Source: Methanobrevibacter gottschalkii DSM 11977 (GTDB taxonomy: Archaea; Methanobacteriota; Methanobacteria; Methanobacteriales; Methanobacteriaceae). From it: DNA of 64,000 bases. Location of the stretch: NCBI RefSeq assembly GCF_003814835.1, contig NZ_RKRG01000001.1, positions 310,001-374,000 of the forward strand, written 5' to 3'. The notes below the pieces were generated by a model. It made no database searches. It saw only the letters and a list, made by a program, of their open reading frames with translations, and was not told where the DNA came from. Position numbers and translations under genes: made by a program. Shown piece by piece: positions 47,553 to 56,480 of this stretch; positions within the stretch are counted from its first letter, which is position 1, and every line of letters begins with the position of its first letter.

Positions 47553-48038
47553 TTATACACCTCTAGCCATAGCGGTAAGGCCGGTACGGGAAATAGTTTT
47601 GATTCCGTAACCTTTTATTAAAGATATAAACGCATTAATTTTTCCTATATCTCCAGTAAGCTCAATAATTAAGTTTTCTTCAGAAACATCTACTATTTTT
47701 GCTCTAAAAATATTTGTATATTGCATTATTTCAGCTCTTGCTTTTTCATTAGGAATATGCACTTTAATAAGGCATAACTCCCTATTAACTGCATTTTGTG
47801 TAATATCTTTAATCTTTATAACATCAACTAATTTATTTAGTTGTTTTGTAACTTGTTCAAGGCCTTGTTTATCAGCATTGACACTAATTACCATACGAGA
47901 TAATCCTTCAACTTCAGATGCTCCAACAGTAATACTGTCAATGTTAAAGCCTCTCCTATTAAATAACCCTGCAATTTTTTGTAAAACCCCTGGCCTATCC
48001 TCTACCAATGTGGATATAACATGATATTCTTTATTCAT
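47553..48038 (-). CDS. ilvN: Acetolactate synthase regulatory subunit
   Basis: 161 residues with an N-terminal ACT domain (HVISTLVEDRPGVLQKIAGLF) that binds valine for feedback control and a conserved C-terminal half. The start overlaps the end of ilvB in an ATGA arrangement. The gene runs directly into the carbonic anhydrase gene. Confidence 0.96.
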   Translation of the reverse strand: MNKEYHVISTLVEDRPGVLQKIAGLFNRRGFNIDSITVGASEVEGLSRMVISVNADKQGLEQVTKQLNKLVDVIKIKDITQNAVNRELCLIKVHIPNEKARAEIMQYTNIFRAKIVDVSEENLIIELTGDIGKINAFISLIKGYGIKTISRTGLTAMARGV

Positions 48039-49732
48039 CTAATCACATCCTTCTCAAGTTTGTATTCACCAATCATCTCACTAATTCCGGCTCCAGGAGG
48101 AAGCATAGGTAATGCTTCTTCAGAATCAATTACAATATTTAATAAAACTGGTTCATTATCTTTAATTGCGGAAGCTACTTCTTTTTTAGTTTCACCAGGT
48201 TCGGTAATTCTAACACCATTTACACCAAAGCTTTCTGCTAATTTAACAAAGTCCGGACTATTACCAAGTAAAGTTTGTGAGTGTCTTCCATTATACAATA
48301 AACTTTGCCATTGATATACCATTCCTAAAGTTCTATTTTCCAAAACAATGGCAATAACAGGCAAATCATATTCACGAATGGTTGCTAATTCTTGACAAAC
48401 CATTAAAAATCCGCCATCACCATTAAGTGATACAACAGGATATTCAGGACAAGCTACTTTAGCACCAATGGCTGCCGGGAATCCAAATCCCATAGTTCCA
48501 AGACCACCTGAAGAGATAAATTTACGTGGCTTTTGAGTTTCGAAGAAATGTGCTGCCCACATCTGATTCTGACCAACATCTGTTGTTAATATTGAATCTG
48601 AAGTTAATGCCTCAGCTATTTCTTTTATAACAGTTTGTGGTTTTAAGGGAACATCAGAATAAGAAACTCTAGGACGTAATTTTTGTTTTTTTTCTTTAAT
48701 CATGTTTGCCCATTCAGTTACATCCCTGGAAACTTTATATTCTTTTAGATAATTATTCAATGAAGTTAAAACATTATGTGCATCCCCTACAATTGGTAAA
48801 TCAACATCAACATTCTTACCAATTTCAGCAGGATCAATATCAATATGAATAACTTTAGTATCAGGAGCAAAACTATCTAATCTACCAGTAGTTCTATCTG
48901 AAAATCTAACACCAATAGCTATCAACAAATCTGATTCATTAATATAATCATTAGAAACTTTTCTTCCATGCATCCCAAGCATACCTAACGCCAAATCATC
49001 AGTTTCATCAATTGCTCCTTTACCTAAAAGAGAAGTCATGACCGGAGCATTAATAGTATGTGCAAGTTTTTTTAGTTCACAACATGCACCAGATATAATG
49101 ACACCTGCACCAGCTAAAATCATTGGTTTTTTAGCATCTTTAATCAAATTGCAAGCTTTCCTTATTTGTCTAAGGTTACCTTTAGTGGTAGGATTGTAAC
49201 CCGGTGTATCAATTAACGAATCATCAAAATCACTTAGTTCACCTTCTTGAACTTCTTTCGGAACATCAATTACAACAGGTCCAGGTCTTCCGCTTGCAGC
49301 AATTTCAAAACCAGATTTTATCATTGAAGGAATATAATTTGGATTTTTAGGCTGAAAACTATGTTTAGTAATAGGCATTGTAATTCCAATAATATCAGCT
49401 TCTTGGAATGCATCATTTCCAATCAAATGAGTAGGAACTTGTCCTGTAATAGCCACAATTGGAGAAGAATCCATATATGCTGTAGCAATACCAGTAACAA
49501 GGTTAGTCGCACCTGGACCAGAAGTTGCTAAACACACACCAACACGGCCAGAAGCTCTTGCATATCCATCTGCTGCATGAGCTGCGCATTGTTCGTGTCT
49601 TACTAATATATGTTCCATGTCTGAGTCATATAACATGTCATAAAACGGTATGGTTTGTCCACCCGGATAACCAAATATTGTTTTAACCCCCATGTTTTTT
49701 AGGGATTGAATTATCGCTTCTCCGCCTCTCAT
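48035..49732 (-). CDS. ilvB: Acetolactate synthase catalytic subunit
   Basis: ThDP-dependent enzyme condensing pyruvate to acetolactate. 565 residues; the catalytic glutamate lies in VRHEQCAAHAADGYARASG and the ThDP-Mg site in LNGDGGFLM with a later Asn. Family length is normal. First gene of the ilvB-ilvN-carbonic anhydrase operon, all genes touching or overlapping. Confidence 0.97.
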   Translation of the reverse strand: MRGGEAIIQSLKNMGVKTIFGYPGGQTIPFYDMLYDSDMEHILVRHEQCAAHAADGYARASGRVGVCLATSGPGATNLVTGIATAYMDSSPIVAITGQVPTHLIGNDAFQEADIIGITMPITKHSFQPKNPNYIPSMIKSGFEIAASGRPGPVVIDVPKEVQEGELSDFDDSLIDTPGYNPTTKGNLRQIRKACNLIKDAKKPMILAGAGVIISGACCELKKLAHTINAPVMTSLLGKGAIDETDDLALGMLGMHGRKVSNDYINESDLLIAIGVRFSDRTTGRLDSFAPDTKVIHIDIDPAEIGKNVDVDLPIVGDAHNVLTSLNNYLKEYKVSRDVTEWANMIKEKKQKLRPRVSYSDVPLKPQTVIKEIAEALTSDSILTTDVGQNQMWAAHFFETQKPRKFISSGGLGTMGFGFPAAIGAKVACPEYPVVSLNGDGGFLMVCQELATIREYDLPVIAIVLENRTLGMVYQWQSLLYNGRHSQTLLGNSPDFVKLAESFGVNGVRITEPGETKKEVASAIKDNEPVLLNIVIDSEEALPMLPPGAGISEMIGEYKLEKDVIR

Positions 49733-49827
49733 TGTAAAAACCTTTTATCTATTATAAATTAAGTTATAAGCATAAAAATATATATAATTATTGAAAAAAT
49801 TTAATGTAGTAAACTTGTGTTGATACT

Positions 49828-50160
49828 ATGGAACTAACAAAATATATTTGTCACAGAAAACCAGAGCGAAGTTTCCACATAAAAAATCATCAATTCCCAG
49901 TCTGTGCAAGATGTTGTGGATTTTACACAGGATTAATTGTTTATTTAATTTGTTATCAATTTTACAATCACAATTATGATTTAAATATGCTATTAATTTC
50001 TATGATTCTTATGATTCCCGTTGCAATTGATGGTTTCACACAATATTTTAGTTTAAGAGAAAGTAAGAACAACTTAAGATTTATAACAGGTTTAATTGGT
50101 GGGATTGGTTTAATAATCTTTTTAAAAATAATTATAAGGTGGATTTTATATGTATTGTAG
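49828..50160 (+). CDS. DUF2085 membrane protein
   Basis: 110 residues. The signature CHRKPERSF ... [13 protein letters not shown] near the N-terminus is typical of DUF2085 proteins, with cysteines probably binding metal, followed by three hydrophobic helices. Function of the family is unknown. The zinc-ribbon gene begins 11 bp before its stop, so the two were coupled. Confidence 0.85.
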   Translation: MELTKYICHRKPERSFHIKNHQFPVCARCCGFYTGLIVYLICYQFYNHNYDLNMLLISMILMIPVAIDGFTQYFSLRESKNNLRFITGLIGGIGLIIFLKIIIRWILYVL

Positions 50161-50396
50161 AAATTGTGGTGAAGAGAATCCAGAAGAAGCAGTATTCTGT
50201 AAATTGCGGAACTAAACTAAAAGATGATGAAATTAAAAAAACAGTGATTGAACCTTCAGTGGAAGAAAATACGTATAATAATAATCAGAATATAAGATCT
50301 ACAACTAATACAAATACAAATAATGAAAGTTGGATAGAATGTTGTTTATGCTTAATTGGAATTTTTATAATCTTTGCAATAATCGGATCAATTTAA
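50150..50396 (+). pseudogene. Zinc-ribbon membrane protein with 2-bp frameshift
   Basis: The ATG at 50150 follows AAGGTGG and encodes [17 protein letters not shown], the first half of a common Cys4 zinc ribbon, but the frame stops after 21 codons. From about 50201 a different frame continues with VNCGTKLKDDEI, a low-complexity Asn/Thr linker and a C-terminal hydrophobic helix, ending at 50396. Joining the two restores a C-x2-C ... C-x2-C ribbon if one GT is added back to TTCTGTAAAT. The 2-bp loss makes this a broken gene, unless it is a sequencing error or translational recoding. Confidence 0.75.
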
Positions 50397-50632
50397 AGTG
50401 AAAAACTAAATTCATTAACAATTATAAACTTTATTTTTACAATGAAAATATTCGTTCATTTCCATAATAGTAAACAGAATAAATAGTGATGCTGATTTGA
50501 ATAATTCCAGATAAACAATCAGCATTTAAGGATTATTTACTAAATACAGAAATTACAATTCCCTTAAATATCAAATTTAATAATAATTCCATATTTAATA
50601 TTTATAGATTTAAAAAAGTAATTTAAAAGAAT
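50397..50632. other. AT-rich gap with one hairpin
   Basis: No gene found. ATGCTGATT at 50489-50497 and AATCAGCAT at 50517-50525 can pair as a 9-bp stem with a 19-base loop. It may be part of a terminator or an RNA, or remain chance. Confidence 0.35.
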
Positions 50633-51541
50633 TTAATCCTTCATATAATAATATAAAACAGCTTTTTGGGCATGCATTCTGTTTTCAGCTTCATCAAAAA
50701 TAACTGATTTTGGTCCATCAATAACATCACCAGTTACTTCTTGACCTCTAATTGCGGGCAAACAGTGCATAAAAATAGCTTCATCATTAGCTATACTCAT
50801 TAAATCAGAATTAACCTGAAATGGAGCAAAATCTATTTCTCTTTGTTTTGTTTCAGCTTCATCACCCATACTTACCCAAACATCAGTATAAACTACATCA
50901 ACATTTTCCAATGCAACACCAATATCATCACTTACAATAATTTCAGTATTATTTTCCATAGCATACTCTTTAGCAGTTTTTAAAATAGTTTCAGAAGGTT
51001 CATAACCTTTTGGACAAGCAACAGACATATTCATACCAAGGAGAGGAGCAATCAATAAAAGGGAATTACATACATTGTTTCCATCTCCAACAAAACAGAT
51101 TTTTTTACCTTTCCAAACACCAAAATGTTCTTTGATTGTTAACATGTCAGCCAATGCCTGACAAGGGTGTTCTAAATTAGTTAATCCACTAATAACAGGA
51201 ACATCAGAGTGTTTAGCTAATTCAATTACATCATCGTGTTCAATAGCACGAATCATTATCCCGTCAACAAAACGGCTTAAAACTTTTGCAGTATCAGAAA
51301 TTGGTTCTCCCCTACCCATTTGCAAATCATTAGAAGATAAAAAAATTGCTCTTCCACCTAACTGATACATTCCAACATCAAAAGAAACTCTAGTTCTTGT
51401 TGATGATTTTTGGAAAATCATTGCTAATGTTTTATCTTTTAGTGGTTTTTCTTCAATTTCACCTGCTTTAATTTTAGAGGCTAACTCCAAAATATATTTA
51501 ACATCATCTTTAATGTCTGTAACTGATAATAAACTACCCAT
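50633..51541 (-). CDS. argF: Ornithine carbamoyltransferase
   Basis: Forms citrulline from ornithine and carbamoyl phosphate in arginine biosynthesis. The 302-residue protein has the carbamoyl phosphate loop FQKSSTRTRVSFDVGMYQLGG, HPCQALAD, and the ornithine-side HCLPAIRGQEV with Cys. GGGGATTTG precedes the ATG. It stands in a run of minus-strand genes with no other arg gene adjacent. Confidence 0.96.
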   Translation of the reverse strand: MGSLLSVTDIKDDVKYILELASKIKAGEIEEKPLKDKTLAMIFQKSSTRTRVSFDVGMYQLGGRAIFLSSNDLQMGRGEPISDTAKVLSRFVDGIMIRAIEHDDVIELAKHSDVPVISGLTNLEHPCQALADMLTIKEHFGVWKGKKICFVGDGNNVCNSLLLIAPLLGMNMSVACPKGYEPSETILKTAKEYAMENNTEIIVSDDIGVALENVDVVYTDVWVSMGDEAETKQREIDFAPFQVNSDLMSIANDEAIFMHCLPAIRGQEVTGDVIDGPKSVIFDEAENRMHAQKAVLYYYMKD

Positions 51542-51603
51542 TCAAATCCCCTTTACAATAACAATAAAATTAACTATTTATTAAAAGTATTTATTAAAGT
51601 TAT

Positions 51604-52437
51604 CTATTCATTCATTTTAAATCTAATATCCCTAATTGTAGATATTACAGGAACTAGTAAGAATAAATAAATAAAATAACTTGAAACATGGAAATCCAAG
51701 AGGTTCACAACAATGGTTAATCCCATTATCATTCCAAAAGTTTGATAAACATAATTTCGCTCTTTTTTTGAAGGCGCATTTTCAAGAAAATGCATTGAAT
51801 TTGCATAATGATACATTAATAAGAAGGAAATTATTGTTAATAGAATATTAATTCCAAAAATGACTTCAGATAAAAAGAAATGTGAGTAATGTCCAATTAA
51901 TGAAGTTGTAAATGGAACAAATGATATACAAATTAAAAAGAAAACATTCAACCATAAGTAAGGAATATTAAGATTATTCACTTTAATAAATTCATGATGA
52001 TAAATCCAAAAAGAACTTAATAAAACAAAACTGACAACAGTAACTCCAATTGTTGGAGCCAAACTTGAAAAAAATGACAAAAATGTGGAATAATATGTTA
52101 TCTGTAATTCTGGAAGTGCAATACCAAATACCAAAAGAGTCATTACCATTCCAAAGATTCCGTCTGTAAGACCCATTAATCTTCCAGGATCAATATCTAT
52201 ATTTTTCTCTAAAGCCTTTTTAAAACGTTGATAATAACTTAGACCTGTATTAATTCTGTTTAATTTTTCAGTTTTTATATCTTCATCATCAATCTGAGAA
52301 TATTTATCAGCCAAATATGAAGCAAAATTATTTAATTTTTCTATTTCTTCTTCCGACTCGGCATTCTCTTTTAAAAACTCAAGTTTCTCAGATAACTCAA
52401 ATTTTATTTTATCTAAATCTTTAGGCATATTATTCAT
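51604..52437 (-). CDS. TMEM175-like (DUF1211) channel with coiled-coil N-terminus
   Basis: 277 residues. The first ~85 residues are charged and helical; then GLTDGIFGMVMTLLVFGIALPEL and FVLLSSFWIYHHEFIKVNN match the TMEM175/DUF1211 repeat, whose members are potassium channels in lysosomes and some prokaryotes. Five to six hydrophobic helices are visible. One TMEM175 repeat per chain is normal for prokaryotic forms, which assemble as tetramers. Channel activity here is inferred from family. Confidence 0.82.
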   Translation of the reverse strand: MNNMPKDLDKIKFELSEKLEFLKENAESEEEIEKLNNFASYLADKYSQIDDEDIKTEKLNRINTGLSYYQRFKKALEKNIDIDPGRLMGLTDGIFGMVMTLLVFGIALPELQITYYSTFLSFFSSLAPTIGVTVVSFVLLSSFWIYHHEFIKVNNLNIPYLWLNVFFLICISFVPFTTSLIGHYSHFFLSEVIFGINILLTIISFLLMYHYANSMHFLENAPSKKERNYVYQTFGMIMGLTIVVNLLDFHVSSYFIYLFLLVPVISTIRDIRFKMNE

Positions 52438-52464
52438 AAAATCAAAAAAAAGAATAAAAGAAAT

Positions 52465-53775
52465 TTAGCTTAAAATTTCTTTCATGTGTTCAACACGTTT
52501 GTTAACAAGTTCAGTTGTACCGACATCTCTTCTATGGTAAACATTACCTTTAACGAATTCACATGCTTTTTCAGCTATTTTTTCAGCTTCTTCAATAGAA
52601 TTACCACTAGCTACAATACCTAATGCCCTTGAGCCAGATAAGTGAATACCATCATCTTCTGCAGAAACTGCTGCATAAAATACTTTAGCACCTAATTTCT
52701 CGATAGATTCTTCATCTACATCAACCAGATCTCCAGCGAATTCTGTTTCAGGATATCCGTCAGGCACTACATATTTACATACACTTGCTTTATCTTTAAA
52801 TTCTACTTTATCTAAGTTACCATCAACAATAGCTTGACAAACATCAATTAATGGAGTTTTAAGTAATGGTAAAACATTCATTGCTTCTGGATCTCCAAAT
52901 CTTGCATTGTATTCAATTAGTTTTGGACCGTCAGCAGTTAACATGAATTGGCCATATAAAATACCTTTGTATGGTTCAGCTTCTTTAGCAATAGCTTTTA
53001 AAGTAGATTCCATAATTTTTACAGCATCATCATAATCATTTTGAGTTAAAAAAGGCAGTAATCCTCCAACATCAGAATAAGATCCCATACCACCAGTAAT
53101 TGCTCCAACATCCCCTTCAAATGCATGAGGATGGTCTTGTGCTGCAGGCATTGGAGCTAAGTGTTCACCATCACAAAATGCCTGAATTGTAAATTCCTCA
53201 CCAATTAATCTTTCTTCAATAATTACTTGAGCAAATCCACCCATTACATTGTCAATTACTTCACATGAATATTCTTTTGCTTCTTCATTATCTTTTAAAT
53301 GATCACCAACAATTTTAACTCCCTTACCTCCAGTTAATCCAACAGGTTTTACAACAACATCCCTCTCAAATTCATCTAAAAATGCAGAAACATCAGCAGA
53401 GTTATCAAATACTTTGTAAACAAGTGATCCATCAATATTATAATCTTCAAAAAGTTTTCTCATGAATGATTTATCAGTTTCAATTCTTGCTGCACTTTGA
53501 GTTGGTCCAACACAACTGATCCCATTTTTTTGAAGTTCATCGACAATTCCTTTTCCAAGAGGAGCTTCAGGACCAATAAATGCAATATCAATATCCTTTT
53601 CAACAGCATATTCTGCTACTTTTTCAACTTCACCCTCATCACCTTGTTTAAATTCAGCAATTTTAGACATTCCAGGGTTTACTTTACTCATGTAACAGTA
53701 TAATTCCACATCCTCTTTTAAAGCATCAGCAATAGCATGTTCACGAGCACCAGTTCCAACAACTAAAACCTTCAT
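52465..53775 (-). CDS. purD: Phosphoribosylamine-glycine ligase
   Basis: Second step of purine synthesis, an ATP-grasp enzyme of 436 residues. [15 protein letters not shown] at the start, [32 protein letters not shown] and the metal site [11 protein letters not shown] mark it clearly. GGAGACTATA precedes the ATG. Divergent from the MATE operon. Confidence 0.97.
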   Translation of the reverse strand: MKVLVVGTGAREHAIADALKEDVELYCYMSKVNPGMSKIAEFKQGDEGEVEKVAEYAVEKDIDIAFIGPEAPLGKGIVDELQKNGISCVGPTQSAARIETDKSFMRKLFEDYNIDGSLVYKVFDNSADVSAFLDEFERDVVVKPVGLTGGKGVKIVGDHLKDNEEAKEYSCEVIDNVMGGFAQVIIEERLIGEEFTIQAFCDGEHLAPMPAAQDHPHAFEGDVGAITGGMGSYSDVGGLLPFLTQNDYDDAVKIMESTLKAIAKEAEPYKGILYGQFMLTADGPKLIEYNARFGDPEAMNVLPLLKTPLIDVCQAIVDGNLDKVEFKDKASVCKYVVPDGYPETEFAGDLVDVDEESIEKLGAKVFYAAVSAEDDGIHLSGSRALGIVASGNSIEEAEKIAEKACEFVKGNVYHRRDVGTTELVNKRVEHMKEILS

Positions 53776-53829
53776 AATATAGTCTCCTGTTATTTATGTT
53801 TATGTTAGTGAAAATATTTATATATTAAC

Positions 53830-53863
53830 ACTTGCATATACAAGTGTATCATTGCATATGCAA
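53830..53863. promoter_or_regulatory. Twin palindromes upstream of the MATE-MarR-nitroreductase operon
   Basis: ACTTGCATATACAAGT at 53830-53845 (one mismatch from a perfect palindrome) and TTGCATATGCAA at 53852-53863 (perfect). Their centres are 20 bp apart, two helical turns, and they cover the promoter 20-50 bp before the MATE ATG. This is what paired MarR-family operators look like; the operon encodes a MarR protein, so autoregulation is a natural inference. Confidence 0.65.
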
Positions 53864-53881
53864 GAGTAAGAGGAAAATAAT

Positions 53882-55246
53882 ATGGAAAAAAATTCAAATA
53901 TAGAAATGATTACAGGAGATCCTAAAAAGGCAATTAATAAATTATCAATACCAATTATCGCTAGTATGTTTTTAATTTTCGCCAACAATATTATTGACAG
54001 TGTTTGGGTAGCAGGACTTGGTGCAGATCCATTAGCTGCACTAGGATATGTAACACCATTATTTATGGTGCTTATCGGAATTGGAAACGGAATAGGTGCT
54101 GGCGGTAACTCATTAATTTCACGTTATATTGGAGCTGAAAAGAGACAGTCAGCCAATAATGCCGCAATTCACAACTTAATTTTAGGAATAATTTTATCAA
54201 TAGCAGTCTCAATAATTTTACTTACATTTTTAAAACCATTATTAATTGTTATGGGAGCATCAGCTGTTTTAAAATACGCAATGGATTACGGAATTGTAAT
54301 TTTTGCATTTTCATTTGCTATGTTACTTCCACCAATCTTCGGAGGAGCATTCAGAGCAGAAGGAGATGTAAAAAGAGCAACAATACCCCTTGCAATTTCA
54401 GCAATAACCAATATGATTATTGACCCAATTTTCATTTATACATTCAATTTAGGGGTCGCAGGTGCAGCATGGGCAACTGTTATTGCACATATATTCGCAG
54501 TAGCTGCAATGCTTTATTGGATGCTTGTTAAAAAAGATACCTATCTTAAATATAATCGTGAAAGTTTTAAAAATGATTTAACAATGTATAAAGATATTTT
54601 AGTTGTGGGTATCCCAGCCAGTTTAGAACAATTAATCTTATCTGCATTAACAATAGTTGTAAATTTCATGCTTACAATTGTATCAGGACCTGTTGCAGTA
54701 GCTGTTTATACAGCAGGTTGGAGAATAATAAACATCGGAATGCTTCCGGCAATTGGAGTTGGAACTGCAGCAATATCAGTTTCAGGAGTAGCATATGGAG
54801 CTCGTAAATATGAAAATTTAAGAATTACAGCAAGATATGCAGTTAAAGTTGCATTAATAGCTTCAATTATTGTTTGTATTATATTAAATATATTTGCAAA
54901 TCAAATTGCATTCATATTTTCATATTCTGAAAGTAGTGCTCAATTAGAACCATTAATTGCAAGTTTCTTACAAATTATGTGTTTATTTATATTATATGTA
55001 CCATTTGGAGCAAGTGCAGGAAATGTATTCCAAGGAGTTGGAAAAGGATCCATTTCATTTATTTTAACATCATTTAGGGAATTTGTATTAGTATTAATCT
55101 TTGCATATGTACTTGGATTTACCCTCAATATGGGGGAATTCGGAATATACTGTGGAATGCTTCTAGGTGGAGGAATTGGTTCATTAATATGTTATATTTG
55201 TATTGAACTATATATCAACAGATTAATGAGGAGTATTGAATCATGA
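53882..55246 (+). CDS. MATE-family efflux transporter
   Basis: 454-residue membrane protein with about 12 helices. It exports organic cations or drugs using a Na+ or H+ gradient in characterised members. The GIGNGIGAGGNSLISRYIGAEKR loop and the PPIFGGAFRAEGDVKRA stretch are typical of the family. It heads a three-gene operon with overlapping starts, with the twin palindromes in its promoter. Confidence 0.93.
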   Translation: MEKNSNIEMITGDPKKAINKLSIPIIASMFLIFANNIIDSVWVAGLGADPLAALGYVTPLFMVLIGIGNGIGAGGNSLISRYIGAEKRQSANNAAIHNLILGIILSIAVSIILLTFLKPLLIVMGASAVLKYAMDYGIVIFAFSFAMLLPPIFGGAFRAEGDVKRATIPLAISAITNMIIDPIFIYTFNLGVAGAAWATVIAHIFAVAAMLYWMLVKKDTYLKYNRESFKNDLTMYKDILVVGIPASLEQLILSALTIVVNFMLTIVSGPVAVAVYTAGWRIINIGMLPAIGVGTAAISVSGVAYGARKYENLRITARYAVKVALIASIIVCIILNIFANQIAFIFSYSESSAQLEPLIASFLQIMCLFILYVPFGASAGNVFQGVGKGSISFILTSFREFVLVLIFAYVLGFTLNMGEFGIYCGMLLGGGIGSLICYICIELYINRLMRSIES

Positions 55247-55659
55247 AGTTTAATGAAAATAAACCCAGTGCTGCATTTATTTCAATAATTCATAAAGAAC
55301 ATGCTAAATACATTAACGAAAATGTAAAGGATGAAGACTTAAGCTTTGGCCTCCATCCAATTTTAATCATAATATATGAAAATGAAGGAATAAATCAGGA
55401 AAAATTAGCTGAAGTATTGCATTTAAATGAAAGTACAATAACAAGAAATCTTAAAAAACTTGAAGATAAAGGATTTATTGAAAGAATTAAAAATAAAAGA
55501 AAAAAAATTATTAAATTGACATCTAAAGGTAGAAAAACAGCTCAAAAAGTTATAAATTACGATTACAAATGGGATGAAAAATTAAAACAAAATTTAACAG
55601 AAGAAGAATATGCAAATTTCTTAGAAGCACTTAGAACAATTTGTGAGGAATTACTATGA
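55243..55659 (+). CDS. MarR-family transcriptional regulator
   Basis: 138-residue winged-helix protein. The recognition-helix region INQEKLAEVLHLNESTITRNLKKLEDKGFIERIKN followed by a charged wing is standard MarR. Its ATG overlaps the stop of the MATE gene by 4 bp. Release from DNA on ligand binding would derepress the operon, an inference from the family and the palindromes upstream. Confidence 0.93.
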   Translation: MKFNENKPSAAFISIIHKEHAKYINENVKDEDLSFGLHPILIIIYENEGINQEKLAEVLHLNESTITRNLKKLEDKGFIERIKNKRKKIIKLTSKGRKTAQKVINYDYKWDEKLKQNLTEEEYANFLEALRTICEELL

Positions 55660-56189
55660 ATCAAACAATAAATGACTTAAAAAGTAGAAGAAGCATCAGA
55701 AAATTTAAAGACAAACAAATCAGTGACGAAGATTTAAAAACTATTTTAGAAACTGGAACTTATGCACCAACTGCAAGAGGAATGCAATCCCCTAAAATTG
55801 TTGTGATTCAAAATCCAGAAACTATTAAAGAATTATCAAAATGGAATAGAAGTTATTTCCCAGTTGATGTTCCCGAAGATATGGATCCATTTTATGGAGC
55901 AAAAACAATATTAATTGTTTTAGCAGATAGCAAAATGCCAACATTTGTTGAAGATGGTGCTAGCGTACTTGCAGTTCTTGTAAATGCCGCTCATGCAATC
56001 GGTGTTGGATCCTGCTGGATTCACAGAGCTCGTGATGAGTTTTCATCTGAAAAAGGAAAAGCATTACTTAAAAAATGGGGCATTCCTGAAAGTTACGAAG
56101 GAATTGGCCATGTAGCCCTTGGTTATCCTGACATGGAATCACCTAAACCATTACCAAGAAAAGAAGATTACATCCACTATGTGGACTAA
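55656..56189 (+). CDS. Nitroreductase-family flavoprotein
   Basis: 177-residue FMN protein of the nitroreductase family; LKSRRSIRKFKDKQISDED and the GVGSCWIHRARDEF and HVALGYPDM motifs are seen. Substrates in the family range from nitro compounds and quinones to flavins. Its start overlaps the MarR gene stop by 4 bp. With a pump and a ligand-sensing repressor, a detoxification role is plausible but inferred. Confidence 0.92.
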   Translation: MNQTINDLKSRRSIRKFKDKQISDEDLKTILETGTYAPTARGMQSPKIVVIQNPETIKELSKWNRSYFPVDVPEDMDPFYGAKTILIVLADSKMPTFVEDGASVLAVLVNAAHAIGVGSCWIHRARDEFSSEKGKALLKKWGIPESYEGIGHVALGYPDMESPKPLPRKEDYIHYVD

Positions 56190-56480
56190 TTTTTTATTAT
56201 TTCTCCCATTTTGCAATAATTTATGTAGCATTATTAAATTAACAATATAATTCAAAATTTTCATAAAATGAAGCTAAACTCAAAAATCCAAAAATTTCTG
56301 AAATAAATTCAGAAATTATACAAGACTGTTCGCCAAAAGTAATTTTTTCGATGTAAATTTTTCTTTGTTTTTGAATTGAAGTATTTTTAATCAGTTTCAA
56401 AAATTAATTTTAGATTTTTGGCGGACACCCACAATATAAAAAAACAAGTCAAAAAAATTAAAGATGAGTTAAATCCCCAT
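56190..56480. other. Intergenic gap with hairpin and inverted-repeat remnant
   Basis: 291 bp with no gene. AATTTCTGAA (56293-56302) and TTCAGAAATT (56308-56317) form a 10-bp stem with a 5-base loop. Further right is the inverted-repeat pair described separately. The left part follows the nitroreductase stop and may end that operon; a clear T-tract directly after the stem is lacking. Confidence 0.45.
56326..56428. repeat. 103-bp segment bounded by 15-bp imperfect inverted repeats
   Basis: CTGTTCGCCAAAAGT at 56326-56340 and, inverted, GTGTCCGCCAAAAAT ending at 56428 agree at 12 of 15 positions. Their GC-containing CGCC cores stand out in AT-rich DNA. This suggests a decayed insertion-sequence end pair or a small non-autonomous element. 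No clear target duplication is seen and no transposase is present. Confidence 0.4.

Noticed and set aside
50139-50396. Single open frame covering the zinc-ribbon gene
   Set aside because: Its first ~20 codons are out of frame with the real ribbon start; the product lacks the first two cysteines. The frameshift explanation fits both halves.
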